Source: Bacillus sp. HF117_J1_D
GTDB taxonomy: Bacteria; Bacillota; Bacilli; Bacillales; Bacillaceae_C
Reading direction: 5' to 3'
Length of the DNA stretch: 63,351 bases
Assembly (NCBI GenBank): GCA_009928435.1
Contig: JAABNQ010000015.1
Coordinates: 1-63,351, forward strand
Shown here: positions 24,979 to 32,976 of the stretch, piece after piece
Numbering within the stretch: the first letter of the stretch is position 1
How the letters are laid out: every line of letters starts with the position of its first letter
Notes under the pieces: generated by a model
Told to the model about the DNA's origin: nothing
The model's input: the letters and a program-made list of their open reading frames with translations, nothing else
Database searches by the model: none
Program-made: the position numbers and the translations under genes

Positions 24979-25776
24979 ATGAATATTGATGATTTTGAAG
25001 CATATTGCTTTGATTTGGATGGGACGGTTTATTTGGGAAATGACATTTTGCCTGGAGCAAAGGAAACGCTCGATTTGCTCAGAATGAATCAGAAAAAAAT
25101 ATTATTTATTACAAACTCGCCCACCCAGACCCGAGAAGGCTGCCAAAAACGATTGGAGGCACTAGGAGTAGATGTATCTAGTGATGAAATACTGACAGGT
25201 CCTTTTATTTCGGCTTTGTATTTCTCGGAAAACTTTCCCAACGCCCTCATTTATGTTATCGGGGAAGAGGCAATCAAGACAGAGTTCAATCATTTCTCAT
25301 TGAAAATGACGGAGGATCCCTTGGAAGCGACACATGTACTGGTTGGGCTGGACCGCTCCTTTACGTATGATAAGTTGAACCTGGCCATGACGGCTGTCCG
25401 AAATGGGGCGAAGATTATCGTGACAAATCCAGATCCAACCTGCCCAGTTCCGGGGGGAGTTGTTTCTGATACTTATGCGATTGCCCGCGCAATTGAAGTG
25501 GCGTCAGGACAGCCTATCTTTGAAGTGACAGGGAAGCCTTCGGCTTTTTATGGGGAACGGATTCTGAAACAATTAAACGTGGAGAGAGATCGGTGCTTGA
25601 TTGTGGGCGATCGGCTGGAAACCGATATTCTATTGGGTAAGTTTAGTAAAATTCGTACCTGTCTTGTCCTTTCGGGAGTAGCAAGGAAAGAGGATGTTGA
25701 CCAAATGAAAATTTATCCAGATTATATCATCAAGGATCTCAATTCATTATTTTTTAACGTGAAACAGCCTTGCTGA
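24979..25776 (+). CDS. HAD-superfamily class IIA phosphatase (NagD/AraL type)
   Basis: A 265-residue enzyme with the four HAD motifs: FDLDGTVYL (nucleophile and acid Asp), FITNSP, the Lys in TGKPSAFY, and GDRLETDI. The large C2a cap lies between motifs II and III, as in NagD, AraL and glycerol-phosphate phosphatases. GGAGGAATCAATCG precedes the ATG. As the last gene of a GlpP-linked glycerol-phosphate importer operon, it might release glycerol from imported glycerol-3-phosphate or control its level; that is inference. A weak hairpin with a T-run follows. Confidence 0.87.
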   Translation: MNIDDFEAYCFDLDGTVYLGNDILPGAKETLDLLRMNQKKILFITNSPTQTREGCQKRLEALGVDVSSDEILTGPFISALYFSENFPNALIYVIGEEAIKTEFNHFSLKMTEDPLEATHVLVGLDRSFTYDKLNLAMTAVRNGAKIIVTNPDPTCPVPGGVVSDTYAIARAIEVASGQPIFEVTGKPSAFYGERILKQLNVERDRCLIVGDRLETDILLGKFSKIRTCLVLSGVARKEDVDQMKIYPDYIIKDLNSLFFNVKQPC

Positions 25777-25816
25777 AGAAGCGGTAGAAAGAGCGGCGGA
25801 TAGGTCACTCTTTTTT

Positions 25817-25871
25817 TGTGGTATAGGAAATGATAAAAATCTATGCTTGTGTATGACTTATTTATCAGATT
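25817..25871 (+). repeat. Intergenic repeat, copy A
   Basis: The first 33 bases (beginning TGTGGTATAGGAAATGATAA) are identical to 63188-63220, and the match continues with a few changes through TTATCAGA. It lies directly after the T-run (25810-25817) that probably ends the importer operon. Confidence 0.75.
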
Positions 25872-26137
25872 ATGCTGCGTCTAGATCCAGCGCCTATCGA
25901 CTAGCAGACTTCCTCTTCCTTCCTCCGATCAGTCAACATCGATTCGCCTTCGGCTCATCGTGTTGTCCAGCTGCGAGTGCCATCGGCTCGAGGTCATAAG
26001 CCAAACGCTGTTGAAGGCAAACTACGCCTTCTTCAGCGCTCGTCTAGCTTTGCGCCGATAAGCAGGCACTCTCCGCTTTTCTTTTTCCTTTATCTCGTCC
26101 AGGAGTCGTCCAGTCTGTACGTCGATGAACAGGCGCC
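25872..26137. repeat. Possible composite intergenic repeat element
   Basis: Begins CTGCGTCTAGATCCAGCGCC and has several short self-complementary pieces (for example GATTCGCCTTCGGCTCATCG and AGGCAAACTACGCCTTCTT). I recall similar CTAGCTCCAGCGCCTA blocks repeated through other Bacillaceae genomes, usually just after a copy of the preceding repeat. No gene is present. The identity is from memory, not from a search. Confidence 0.4.
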
Positions 26138-26548
26138 TTACGCTTTTGTACTTTGAGCTTCTTTTTCCTGCAAATCAACATGGATTTTCCAGTTTTCGGA
26201 ATCTACATCCGCTTTTTTTACGGATTCCCTAGAAAAAACAAACGACCATGGAAGCGCCGACCCCTCTTCTAAAGAGAGATCCAATTCAAACTCTTCAGCA
26301 GCAACCAAATGGTTAGCTGAATCCGTCATTTCTACTTTAGCCTGTTTTATTTTCAAGGGTTTCCCATCACCATTTCTCAGTAAAACCGTTGCGACGGCTC
26401 CACCATTTTTCTTAAATTTCCCTCTTACAAGCACTGCATCGAATTTCCCAGTGATTGGTGCCTGCTCTTCAAAAAATGTAAGCAGTTCTTCCTTTTGCGC
26501 GAGTGTCAGTTTGTCTTTCCATACAGGATGGAACTGTAATTGGCTCAT
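26138..26548 (-). CDS. SLAP-domain protein
   Basis: A 136-residue protein without a signal peptide. FHPVWKDKLTLAQKEELLTFFEEQAP, then GKFDAVLVRGKFKKNGGAVATVLLRNGDGKPLKI, and SALPWSFVFSRESVKK fit the SLAP domain of Bacillales, linked to surface-layer or accessory-secretion proteins. AGTAGGAATGAT precedes the ATG at MSQLQFHP; a longer frame (15 codons) has no site. Its function as a single cytoplasmic domain is unclear. Confidence 0.65.
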   Translation of the reverse strand: MSQLQFHPVWKDKLTLAQKEELLTFFEEQAPITGKFDAVLVRGKFKKNGGAVATVLLRNGDGKPLKIKQAKVEMTDSANHLVAAEEFELDLSLEEGSALPWSFVFSRESVKKADVDSENWKIHVDLQEKEAQSTKA

Positions 26549-26667
26549 ATCATTCCTACTTTCCAATGTTTGTTCAATCATATGACATTGCATCTCCGGA
26601 AATATGAGGACTTAAATTCGACATATTTCCCAAGAAATAATTTTACTCCATACGGATAGATTGTATG

Positions 26668-27288
26668 TTAATTGAATGTAGATTCACATACTAATCCTCT
26701 TTTAATCAGATTCATTTCCAATTTCAGATTTTCTAGTGAGTCTTGATGAGATAAATCATGAGCGAATGTTTCGACCAGATTTCTGAATGTAATGGTTGTG
26801 ATGATTTGCAGGACATGAAATAGTTCCTTATCACTGGAAATGTTCAGTTTACTTCGATCAATCAAAGCTGCGGTTGCCTTGAAGTTCTCTCCATGTTTAT
26901 GATGATCACTGATCATTCGAGCAAATGTGCTTTCTATTTTCTGAGTCATGTTCAAAAATGCATTTTTCAAAAAATGGAAATGCTCCTCTTCTTTAAGCAT
27001 CCGTTCATAAAAGTCAAAGGCGGTTTCAAACAGATCTCCCTCACGCTCCGTTAATATGGAGATAAAATTATATTTCTCCTGTTCGGACAGCTCATTCAGT
27101 AAAAAGAAAAAAGCATCGTCTTTGTCCTCGAAATATTGATAAAAGCTTCCACGCGGAATACCTGCTGCTTTCACAATATTGGAGATGGAGGCATCAAACA
27201 GTGGTACTCTCGAAAATTCAGCTTGTATCGCTTGAATCAATGTTTGTCTTTTTTCATCTGGTAAATTGTAAAATGTCAATTTAGGCAT
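26668..27288 (-). CDS. TetR-family regulator, third gene of the alarmone synthetase operon
   Basis: A 206-residue protein with an N-terminal HTH (about 10-56: KRQTLIQAIQAEFSRVPLFD, ISNIVKAAGIPRGSFYQYFE, DKDDAFFFLL) and an all-helical ligand domain. AGGGTG lies 9 bases before the ATG at MPKLTFYN. It lies 15 bases after the YwnF-like gene, and all three minus-strand genes run together. The paired TGACA-type palindromes in the operon promoter (28491-28539) are probably its operators, giving autoregulation. The ligand is unknown. Confidence 0.85.
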   Translation of the reverse strand: MPKLTFYNLPDEKRQTLIQAIQAEFSRVPLFDASISNIVKAAGIPRGSFYQYFEDKDDAFFFLLNELSEQEKYNFISILTEREGDLFETAFDFYERMLKEEEHFHFLKNAFLNMTQKIESTFARMISDHHKHGENFKATAALIDRSKLNISSDKELFHVLQIITTITFRNLVETFAHDLSHQDSLENLKLEMNLIKRGLVCESTFN

Positions 27289-27303
27289 CGTATCTTTCAC
27301 CCT

Positions 27304-27732
27304 CTAATCATCATTTTCTCTATTTTCTGCTTCCAAAAATTTCACAAAGTAGTTGATTGCCAATACTGGAGATTTCTTCACCATCTCAGTGTATTTTCTC
27401 TTTAGGGAAGAAGAAGCAATCTCACTTTTTTCGATTCGTTCGATAATATAATTGGCACTGATTTGCTGAATTTTTTTCCGCTGGTGCTTCGCTTCTCTGG
27501 ATAGGGCCATGCCGAAAGCTCCTAGAACAGCATACAGGATGATGGTTAGCACCATGTTTTGCCTGTTTGGAATGAAAAATAATATGGTAACGAGATTGAG
27601 AACAGAAATAAGGATTAAAGGCAGGGACCAGAATCCGTATTTGGATGATTTTTTTAATAAAGGGGTTATGAGCTCATTTAATTTTTCAAGTTCTCTCTGG
27701 ATAAAAGGAGGAACATTTGCGATTGGAAACAT
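27304..27732 (-). CDS. YwnF-like (DUF5392) membrane protein
   Basis: A 142-residue protein with two adjoining membrane helices (about 36-54 and 59-77) and flanking cytoplasmic helices. The N-terminus MFPIANVPPFIQRELEKLNE and the C-terminal MVKKSPVLAINYFVKFLEA resemble the DUF5392/YwnF group, of unknown role. AGGAGTGAAAAAATT precedes the ATG. It begins 7 bases after the alarmone synthetase stop and ends 15 bases before the TetR start. Confidence 0.7.
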   Translation of the reverse strand: MFPIANVPPFIQRELEKLNELITPLLKKSSKYGFWSLPLILISVLNLVTILFFIPNRQNMVLTIILYAVLGAFGMALSREAKHQRKKIQQISANYIIERIEKSEIASSSLKRKYTEMVKKSPVLAINYFVKFLEAENRENDD

Positions 27733-27739
27733 AATTTTT

Positions 27740-28477
27740 TCACTCCTTATTTTGCTGTATCTGTCGTAAGATTTCTTCGCTAATTTGTAGCGGGCTGTCA
27801 AATGGCAGACTTTGCTCAAATTGACTATGTTTTTTGATTTTGTTCACCTGGTCATGGATATTTTCCATTTTTTCATCAAGCTTTAACGCTGAAAACGCAG
27901 CTTCAGTCAATTCTTCCTTCAGTTCTCTTGGTATTTCACCGCTATATTTATAATAGATTTTATGTTCGAGACTGGCCCAGAAGTCCATCGCAATCGTTCG
28001 AATTTGCACTTCTACATACACATCATTTACTCGGTTGGACATAAAAACCGGAATTTGAATAATCAAATGTAGACTTCGATAGCCATTAGATTTTGGATTT
28101 TTCACATAATCTTTCGCTTCAATTAATTTGATATCTTTTTGATTTTGCAACATGCGACTTATCTTATAAATGTCGGAAATGAAAGAGCATGTAATCCGTA
28201 CACCAGCAATATCTCGAATGTTTTCTTTTATGGATGGAAGGGTAAGGTCATACCCTTTTCTGTAAGCTTTATTGATAATGCTCTCTAGCGACTTCAGTCG
28301 CGATGTAATATGTTCAATCGGATTATAATCATCATCGTATTGGAACTCTTGCTTTAAAATATTGATTTTTGTATTCACTTCTTCTAAGGCGAATTTGTAG
28401 GTCATCATGAAACGGACCAATGAGTCCTTCAAATTTTTCAAACTATCGAGTTCCTTTTCAACTATCGTTGCCATCAT
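27740..28477 (-). CDS. Small alarmone synthetase ((p)ppGpp synthetase, RelP/RelQ-like)
   Basis: A 245-residue RelA/SpoT nucleotidyltransferase domain without hydrolase, TGS or ACT parts. The synthetase motifs are RDIAGVRI (88-95), YVKNPKSNGYRSLH (124-137, with the G-loop and pyrophosphate-donor binding), VEVQIRT (155-161) and the EH pair (171-172). It transfers pyrophosphate from ATP to GDP or GTP. It is longer than the roughly 210-residue YjbM and YwaC, with an extra charged C-terminal tail. AAAGGAG precedes the double ATG. It is the first gene of an operon ending in a TetR regulator, unlike the usual single-gene arrangement. Confidence 0.88.
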   Translation of the reverse strand: MMATIVEKELDSLKNLKDSLVRFMMTYKFALEEVNTKINILKQEFQYDDDYNPIEHITSRLKSLESIINKAYRKGYDLTLPSIKENIRDIAGVRITCSFISDIYKISRMLQNQKDIKLIEAKDYVKNPKSNGYRSLHLIIQIPVFMSNRVNDVYVEVQIRTIAMDFWASLEHKIYYKYSGEIPRELKEELTEAAFSALKLDEKMENIHDQVNKIKKHSQFEQSLPFDSPLQISEEILRQIQQNKE

Positions 28478-28490
28478 ACAGACTCCTTTT

Positions 28491-28539
28491 GTGACACAAT
28501 GTCATATCTACATGTCCAGTGTAAATGACAATGTGTCAC
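28491..28539. promoter_or_regulatory. Paired TetR-type operators before the alarmone synthetase operon
   Basis: GTGACACAATGTCAT (28491-28505) and ATGACAATGTGTCAC (28525-28539) are inverted copies of each other (14 of 15). Each is also a small palindrome of its own (TGAC...GTCA), with centres 34 bases apart. The first lies 14 bases upstream of the start codon. The TetR of the same operon is the likely binder. Confidence 0.65.
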
Positions 28540-28744
28540 TAGTCAATTTATCTATTGATAAAAAATGACCTAGAACAATAGATTGATATAATTGTAAAAA
28601 AATGGTTGGGAACAAGCTATATGAACTAATTGTATCCTTTTGCGCGTTTAGGTCATTCGTTTTGTTTTATCTCGAAAAGCACTTAATTCACTTTGTAAAT
28701 GCTATGATATCTATTGATAAAAATCGTAAAAAGGGGATTATGGA

Positions 28745-29995
28745 ATGAACATTAAAAAGTTTGCCATGTTGATGATGGCGGTCCTTTTGCTTGGAGCATG
28801 TGGAAGTAAGGCCGATGATGAAAAAGAAAAGGCGAAGCCAGCCTCAACTGAAGAGAAAGCAGATGACAAAAAAACGGTTGAAGCGGATGCCGAGCAAAAA
28901 GACGAGGAGAAGGAATCCACAAAAAAAGAAGATGACGGTTCTGAATTGAATTCGTATATTAAAGAAAAAACAGGCGGGGATGTCAAAGTTGTTTATACAA
29001 ACAAAAATCCTGGATTAAAGCACGCTTATAGTGAGGACGTGACGATTGAAATTGATGAGTACCAAATTGTTCACGTATCCAATATGAATGAGTCCGCCAA
29101 GACCGATTTTGACGATGAGGATGAAGGGTATGTTCTCACTTATAAAATGACTTTGGATAATAAGTCTGATGAGGACGTTTATTATGCAGGCGGTGTTTCT
29201 TTGCTATCAGATGACGGCGGGGAATACATTATTCCAAGACAGCATTTTGTCGATCGGGAGGAATGGCTGAAGGACGACAGCACGGAACATGCCTCTCAGT
29301 ATTCAAAAGGGAAAAGTTTTACAGGAATGAATGCCCACTCGATGACAAAAGCACAATTTGAAAAATTGACTACGCCTACGCTGAAAATTGACGCATTGTT
29401 CCTTGATGACGATGTTAGCAAGAAGCTTGGAGAAGACGCGGTTTTCAAACTGCCTTTTAATGAGGATGGTGCACAGAAAGCAGAAACAACAGCAGAGCTT
29501 TACCAGGATAAGATGGTAACAGACAATATTGCGGATAAAGAAATCTTTTTCCAAAAGACTGATATAAATGAGACTAAAGAGATCGATGGAGTTAAAATCA
29601 CTTTAGATGGTGTTCAGTATGCTAATGTGACCCCGACAGATGCACATGCTGAAAGGTTCACCAATTTTGGGGATGGCGAATTGGTGGCATTGACTGTAAA
29701 GACAACAATCGAAAACGGAAGTGAGACTCCTTTCGATAAGTTTTTGATAGATAGGAAACTGATAATAGATGATGAACGTGGAACGATGTTCAACCAAGGA
29801 ATGCTTGAACCGAGTTACAGCGGTACGTTCAAACCTAGCGACAAAGATGAGATTCTCACTGTGTTCCTATTCAGGAAAGATGAGTTCGACATTTTCAAAA
29901 AGTTTGAGCTGCAAGTCGGACCGTTGAAAGATGAAAGCGCCAAGGCTTTATTCAAAGAGAAATCTGTTTCATTTGACTTGCCTGTGGAGAAGTAA
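28745..29995 (+). CDS. DUF5068-type lipoprotein
   Basis: A 416-residue protein with signal peptide and lipobox LGACGSK, a spacer of about 50 Lys/Glu/Asp-rich residues, then two similar beta-rich halves: VTIEIDEYQIVHVSNMN...YVLTYKMTLDNKSDEDVYYAG, and KITLDGVQYANVTP...VALTVKTTIENGSETPF. The repeated Y-x-L-T-x-K / N-x-S pattern resembles DUF5068 and related Bacillales lipoproteins with immunoglobulin-like folds. It starts after AAAAAGGGGATTATGGA. It is a single gene followed by a perfect terminator. The role is unknown. Confidence 0.75.
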   Translation: MNIKKFAMLMMAVLLLGACGSKADDEKEKAKPASTEEKADDKKTVEADAEQKDEEKESTKKEDDGSELNSYIKEKTGGDVKVVYTNKNPGLKHAYSEDVTIEIDEYQIVHVSNMNESAKTDFDDEDEGYVLTYKMTLDNKSDEDVYYAGGVSLLSDDGGEYIIPRQHFVDREEWLKDDSTEHASQYSKGKSFTGMNAHSMTKAQFEKLTTPTLKIDALFLDDDVSKKLGEDAVFKLPFNEDGAQKAETTAELYQDKMVTDNIADKEIFFQKTDINETKEIDGVKITLDGVQYANVTPTDAHAERFTNFGDGELVALTVKTTIENGSETPFDKFLIDRKLIIDDERGTMFNQGMLEPSYSGTFKPSDKDEILTVFLFRKDEFDIFKKFELQVGPLKDESAKALFKEKSVSFDLPVEK

Positions 29996-30012
29996 TGACT
30001 GAGTGGAAAATG

Positions 30013-30056
30013 AATCCGGCCCAACAAGATAAACATTTCTTGTTGGGCCGGATTTT
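30013..30056 (+). terminator. Perfect 16-bp terminator of the lipoprotein gene
   Basis: AATCCGGCCCAACAAG and CTTGTTGGGCCGGATT are exact complements around a 10-base loop, followed by TTT, 17 bases after the stop. Confidence 0.9.
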
Positions 30057-30124
30057 TATAGGTGAGAAAATAGAAGGAAATGATGGAGTACTCGAGTTTG
30101 TACGCAGCTAAACGGACGCTTTTC

Positions 30125-30892
30125 TTAATCCATTTCTGCTTGTTTCACATAATATTCCATTACTTGATTCAGCCAATTTTGTTCAGCTTCTGTAAATGGA
30201 GAAGAGGTACTGTTTTCCAGCTCTTGAATATCCAGCTCTTCTACATCAATATCAGCCAGCTTTTGAATTAAATCCTCACCTAGAAACTCAAATGATGCTT
30301 CCAGATACGTTTTAATCATTTCTTGTACTTCCGGATCTTCTACAGGTCTACCATACAATTGTTTTACTTCCTTAGCCAATTGAATATAGGATTGGTCTAA
30401 GGTGATCTTTTCTTCTTCTGATTTCTTTGATAACTCTTCGGCTATATCCGTTAGCCTGTGCTGTTCCATCCATTCATTTTGTATATTTTCCGTTTGCCAG
30501 CCATGAATAAGGCTGAACAGGATGGCGCTGTCTACTTCTCCTTCTTCCTCAAGTAATTTGATTACTCTTTGAATGGCTGCCATAGACTGTTCAATTCGTT
30601 CCTGTTCTTTTTTGAGTGCTTGCAGGTGGAGGGTTAACGTCTCGTTTAAATCCGTTGTCATACTCGATTCGTGTAACAAATCCAGAATTTTATCCAAGCT
30701 ATATCCGAGGAACTTTAGACTGATGATTTTCTGTAAGGTTAAAATATCTTGTTGCTTGTAAATCCGGTGACCTGACGACGAATGCTTTTCCGGCTGTAAG
30801 AGGCCAATTTCGTCATAATAATGTAAAGTCCGAATAGAAATCCCTGTTTTTTCTGAGAATTCTCCGATAGAATACTTGTTATTTTCTTTCAT
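30125..30892 (-). CDS. MerR-family regulator with TipAS-like effector domain
   Basis: A 255-residue protein with an N-terminal winged HTH (YSIGEFSEKTGISIRTLHYY, DEIGLLQP, GHRIYKQQDILTLQKI), a long dimerisation coil (about 75-115), and a C-terminal all-helical domain (about 135-250) of TipAS type, which in TipA-like proteins binds antibiotics or hydrophobic compounds. GGGGGTATTCGC precedes the ATG. Its own promoter has the 19-base spacer typical of MerR targets. No efflux or resistance gene is adjacent, so it may regulate itself and distant targets. Confidence 0.88.
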   Translation of the reverse strand: MKENNKYSIGEFSEKTGISIRTLHYYDEIGLLQPEKHSSSGHRIYKQQDILTLQKIISLKFLGYSLDKILDLLHESSMTTDLNETLTLHLQALKKEQERIEQSMAAIQRVIKLLEEEGEVDSAILFSLIHGWQTENIQNEWMEQHRLTDIAEELSKKSEEEKITLDQSYIQLAKEVKQLYGRPVEDPEVQEMIKTYLEASFEFLGEDLIQKLADIDVEELDIQELENSTSSPFTEAEQNWLNQVMEYYVKQAEMD

Positions 30893-30922
30893 GCGAATAC
30901 CCCCATAAAGAAGATTACAACC

Positions 30923-30953
30923 ATTATAAAACCTCACGTAACTGAAGGTTCAA
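30923..30953 (-). promoter_or_regulatory. MerR-type promoter with 19-base spacer
   Basis: On the minus strand TTGAAC and TATAAT are separated by exactly 19 bases, and the spacer holds an imperfect palindrome ACCTTCAG...CGTGAGGT. MerR regulators bind and untwist such over-long spacers. It lies 31 bases before the MerR start, so autoregulation is expected. Confidence 0.7.
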
Positions 30954-31125
30954 GTGGATTTGTAACGATTTTTCGTTTCAGGCTGAATGACTAAACTGGA
31001 TCGTCTGTTTTAGACAAAGGTGCCGACTCCTTGCCAAAGCGCTTATGGTTGCAGGATAATATGAATAGGATTTTATTAGCTAAACTGACCCTTATTTGAT
31101 TCAAAAGTCAGGAAGGATGGATCAC

Positions 31126-31953
31126 ATGAGTATACCTAGAGCATTATCGATAGCCGGTTCTGCCGCGCGAGGCGGAGCTGGGATTCAGGCGGATTTAAAG
31201 ACATTTCAAGAGATGGATGTGTTTGGACTTAGTGCTATTACAGCGATTGTAGCCAATCACCCACGCACAGATCAAGGTGTTTTCCCGTTAGCTTTTGATG
31301 CCATTGAAGCACAGGTTTACACTGCCCTGCGCGATATCGGAGCAGATGCGATAAAAACGGGGATGCTTTTTACCGAGGAAATTATCACCAATGTGGCCAA
31401 GTGGATTGAGGAGTCGGATACACCCAATATTGTTGTAGATCCAGTCATGATTGGGAAAATGGGGTCTGCGTTGTTAAAGGACGATGCTATTGAGGCTGTA
31501 AAAACAAAATTGATCCCGTTAGCCACTATCATTACGCCGAATATGCCCGAAGCAGCAAGGCTGTTGGAAACCGATCAGCCGCTTCATTCAGTTGATGATT
31601 TGAAACAAGCAGCAGTTGACTTACAAAAACTAGGTCCGAAATATGTCCTTGTTAAAGGCGGGCGTTTAGAGGGCCCTGCGGTCGATGTATTATTTGATGG
31701 TGAAAAATTCCATATGCTTGAAGCTCCCCGGATTGATACGATCCATACAAATGGGGCAGGATGCAGCTATTCAGCAGCCATCACGGCTCAGTTGGCTAAA
31801 GGAAAATCAGTCCAAGAAGCTGTGGAAGAAGCGAAAAAATTCATTACAGCAGCCATCCGGCATTCGATTACATTTAAACGCGGCGTTGGCCCAACATACC
31901 ATGCCGCCTACCAGAAATATGGTGAAACAGGGGTACACATCACAGTTGAATAA
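31126..31953 (+). CDS. pdxK: PfkB-family pyridoxine / hydroxymethylpyrimidine kinase
   Basis: A 275-residue ThiD/PdxK-type kinase: GGAGIQADLKTFQEMDVFG at the start, KTGMLF, VVDPVM, ITPNMPEAARLL, YVLVKGGR and the anion hole TNGAGCSYSAAITAQLAKG with its Cys. The Cys in GAGC is typical of dual pyridoxal/HMP kinases of Bacilli, hence the suggested symbol. Oddity: the substrate motif usually AGSDSSGGAGIQ reads AGSAARGGAGIQ, without the Asp. AGGAAGGA precedes the ATG at MSIPRAL. It is a single gene with a terminator. Substrate preference is open. Confidence 0.8.
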   Translation: MSIPRALSIAGSAARGGAGIQADLKTFQEMDVFGLSAITAIVANHPRTDQGVFPLAFDAIEAQVYTALRDIGADAIKTGMLFTEEIITNVAKWIEESDTPNIVVDPVMIGKMGSALLKDDAIEAVKTKLIPLATIITPNMPEAARLLETDQPLHSVDDLKQAAVDLQKLGPKYVLVKGGRLEGPAVDVLFDGEKFHMLEAPRIDTIHTNGAGCSYSAAITAQLAKGKSVQEAVEEAKKFITAAIRHSITFKRGVGPTYHAAYQKYGETGVHITVE

Positions 31954-31962
31954 AACAATAAG

Positions 31963-31995
31963 AAAGCCAGGTCCGAAAGAGAATCTGGCTTTTTT
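31963..31995 (+). terminator. Terminator of the kinase gene
   Basis: AAAGCCAG and CTGGCTTT form the stem, followed by a TTTT run, 9 bases after the stop. Confidence 0.8.
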
Positions 31996-32214
31996 AGTCT
32001 GGGACATTCAGGCAATCATGATGATTAGTTGCAAATGGCTTGCCTTATCAAATTGCTGATGGAACTGACGGACTTGCTCCGCAGGTTCGGGAACAAGGCC
32101 GTCTCCTTCAGTATCAAGAATGGTCGGATTAGCTTCACTATTTCCGTCCCTCCTTCCAACTGTTTTGCATAAGCTAATACATGTATGTAAAAGCAAGGGA
32201 GGGTGTGAAGGAAT

Positions 32215-32976
32215 ATGGGATTGTATTTCAATGAAGAAGAACAGTATATTTATCAAAGTGAAGAAGAGATCGATGAACCCAACCAATCGGTTGCTCAAAT
32301 AGATGAATGGTCCGAGTTTATGGAGGCACAGAAAAAAGCGAACTCCATATTGCAGCAATCCTTTTTGGATTTGCATCAAGTAATGAAAAATCACGAACAG
32401 ATACGAAAGAACCAATGGAAGAAAATAAACTATCAATTGAAAGACTTGAGAAGAAATGACCGGAATCATGCTGAAGACTATGAAAACGTTAAGGGCCAGT
32501 TGACGACTATTAATGAAAAAAATCAAACACTGGAGGAGATGCTTGAAGAGGAAGTCCTTTTCAAAAGAGAAGTCATGGAACAGCTTCTGCAAGTGAGTGG
32601 GACGAATGTAGAAATTGAGCAGCGTTTGAAATCAGTGGAAGTTGACAATGCAGAGCTGTTAGCGAAACTCAATAAACAATATGAACTTCAAAAAGAGATG
32701 ACTGAACACATTTCGAAGCAGGAAGAAAGGCATCAGGAAGTAATGAGCCGATTGGATAACCAAGAAGCGATCACTGAAAAAATCCTCAGGCAAGTGACAA
32801 ATATCCGTTCCATTTTGTTTGAAAGAGCCAACTACCTCGCCGAAAAAATCGAAAACAGTTACTATCTCACTTCCTCTTACATTTACAAACTCATGAATGG
32901 TTCCGTGGAGCCATTGCAGCTTTTTCTGCTTAAACAAAAAGGGCAGCAAAAAGAAAGCGAGGAAAAGAATCAGTGA
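32215..32976 (+). CDS. Long coiled-coil protein of unknown function
   Basis: A 253-residue soluble protein, acidic at the N-terminus (MGLYFNEEEQYIYQSEEEID), with near-continuous heptads from about 40 to 200 (for example LTTINEKNQTLEEMLEEEVL). A less charged end follows: FERANYLAEKIENSYYLTSS and YIYKLMNGSVEPLQLFLLKQ. There is no signal peptide or membrane segment. GGGAGGGTGTGAAGGAAT precedes the ATG. I do not recognise the family; structural, chemotaxis-like or sporulation roles cannot be separated. A second frame overlaps its end (32897-33076). Confidence 0.6.
   Translation: MGLYFNEEEQYIYQSEEEIDEPNQSVAQIDEWSEFMEAQKKANSILQQSFLDLHQVMKNHEQIRKNQWKKINYQLKDLRRNDRNHAEDYENVKGQLTTINEKNQTLEEMLEEEVLFKREVMEQLLQVSGTNVEIEQRLKSVEVDNAELLAKLNKQYELQKEMTEHISKQEERHQEVMSRLDNQEAITEKILRQVTNIRSILFERANYLAEKIENSYYLTSSYIYKLMNGSVEPLQLFLLKQKGQQKESEEKNQ

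Noticed and set aside
32025-32138. A 37-codon minus-strand frame starting GTG after AAGGAGGGACGGAAATA
   Set aside because: The binding site is attractive, but the product shows no recognisable features and competes with another open frame in the same place. Not enough to call a gene.
32008-32592. A 194-codon minus-strand frame across the coiled-coil gene start
   Set aside because: It is antisense to a gene with a good binding site. Its tail (NSEANPTILDTEGDG-like) is coding-like, but it has no usable start near an AGGAGG.
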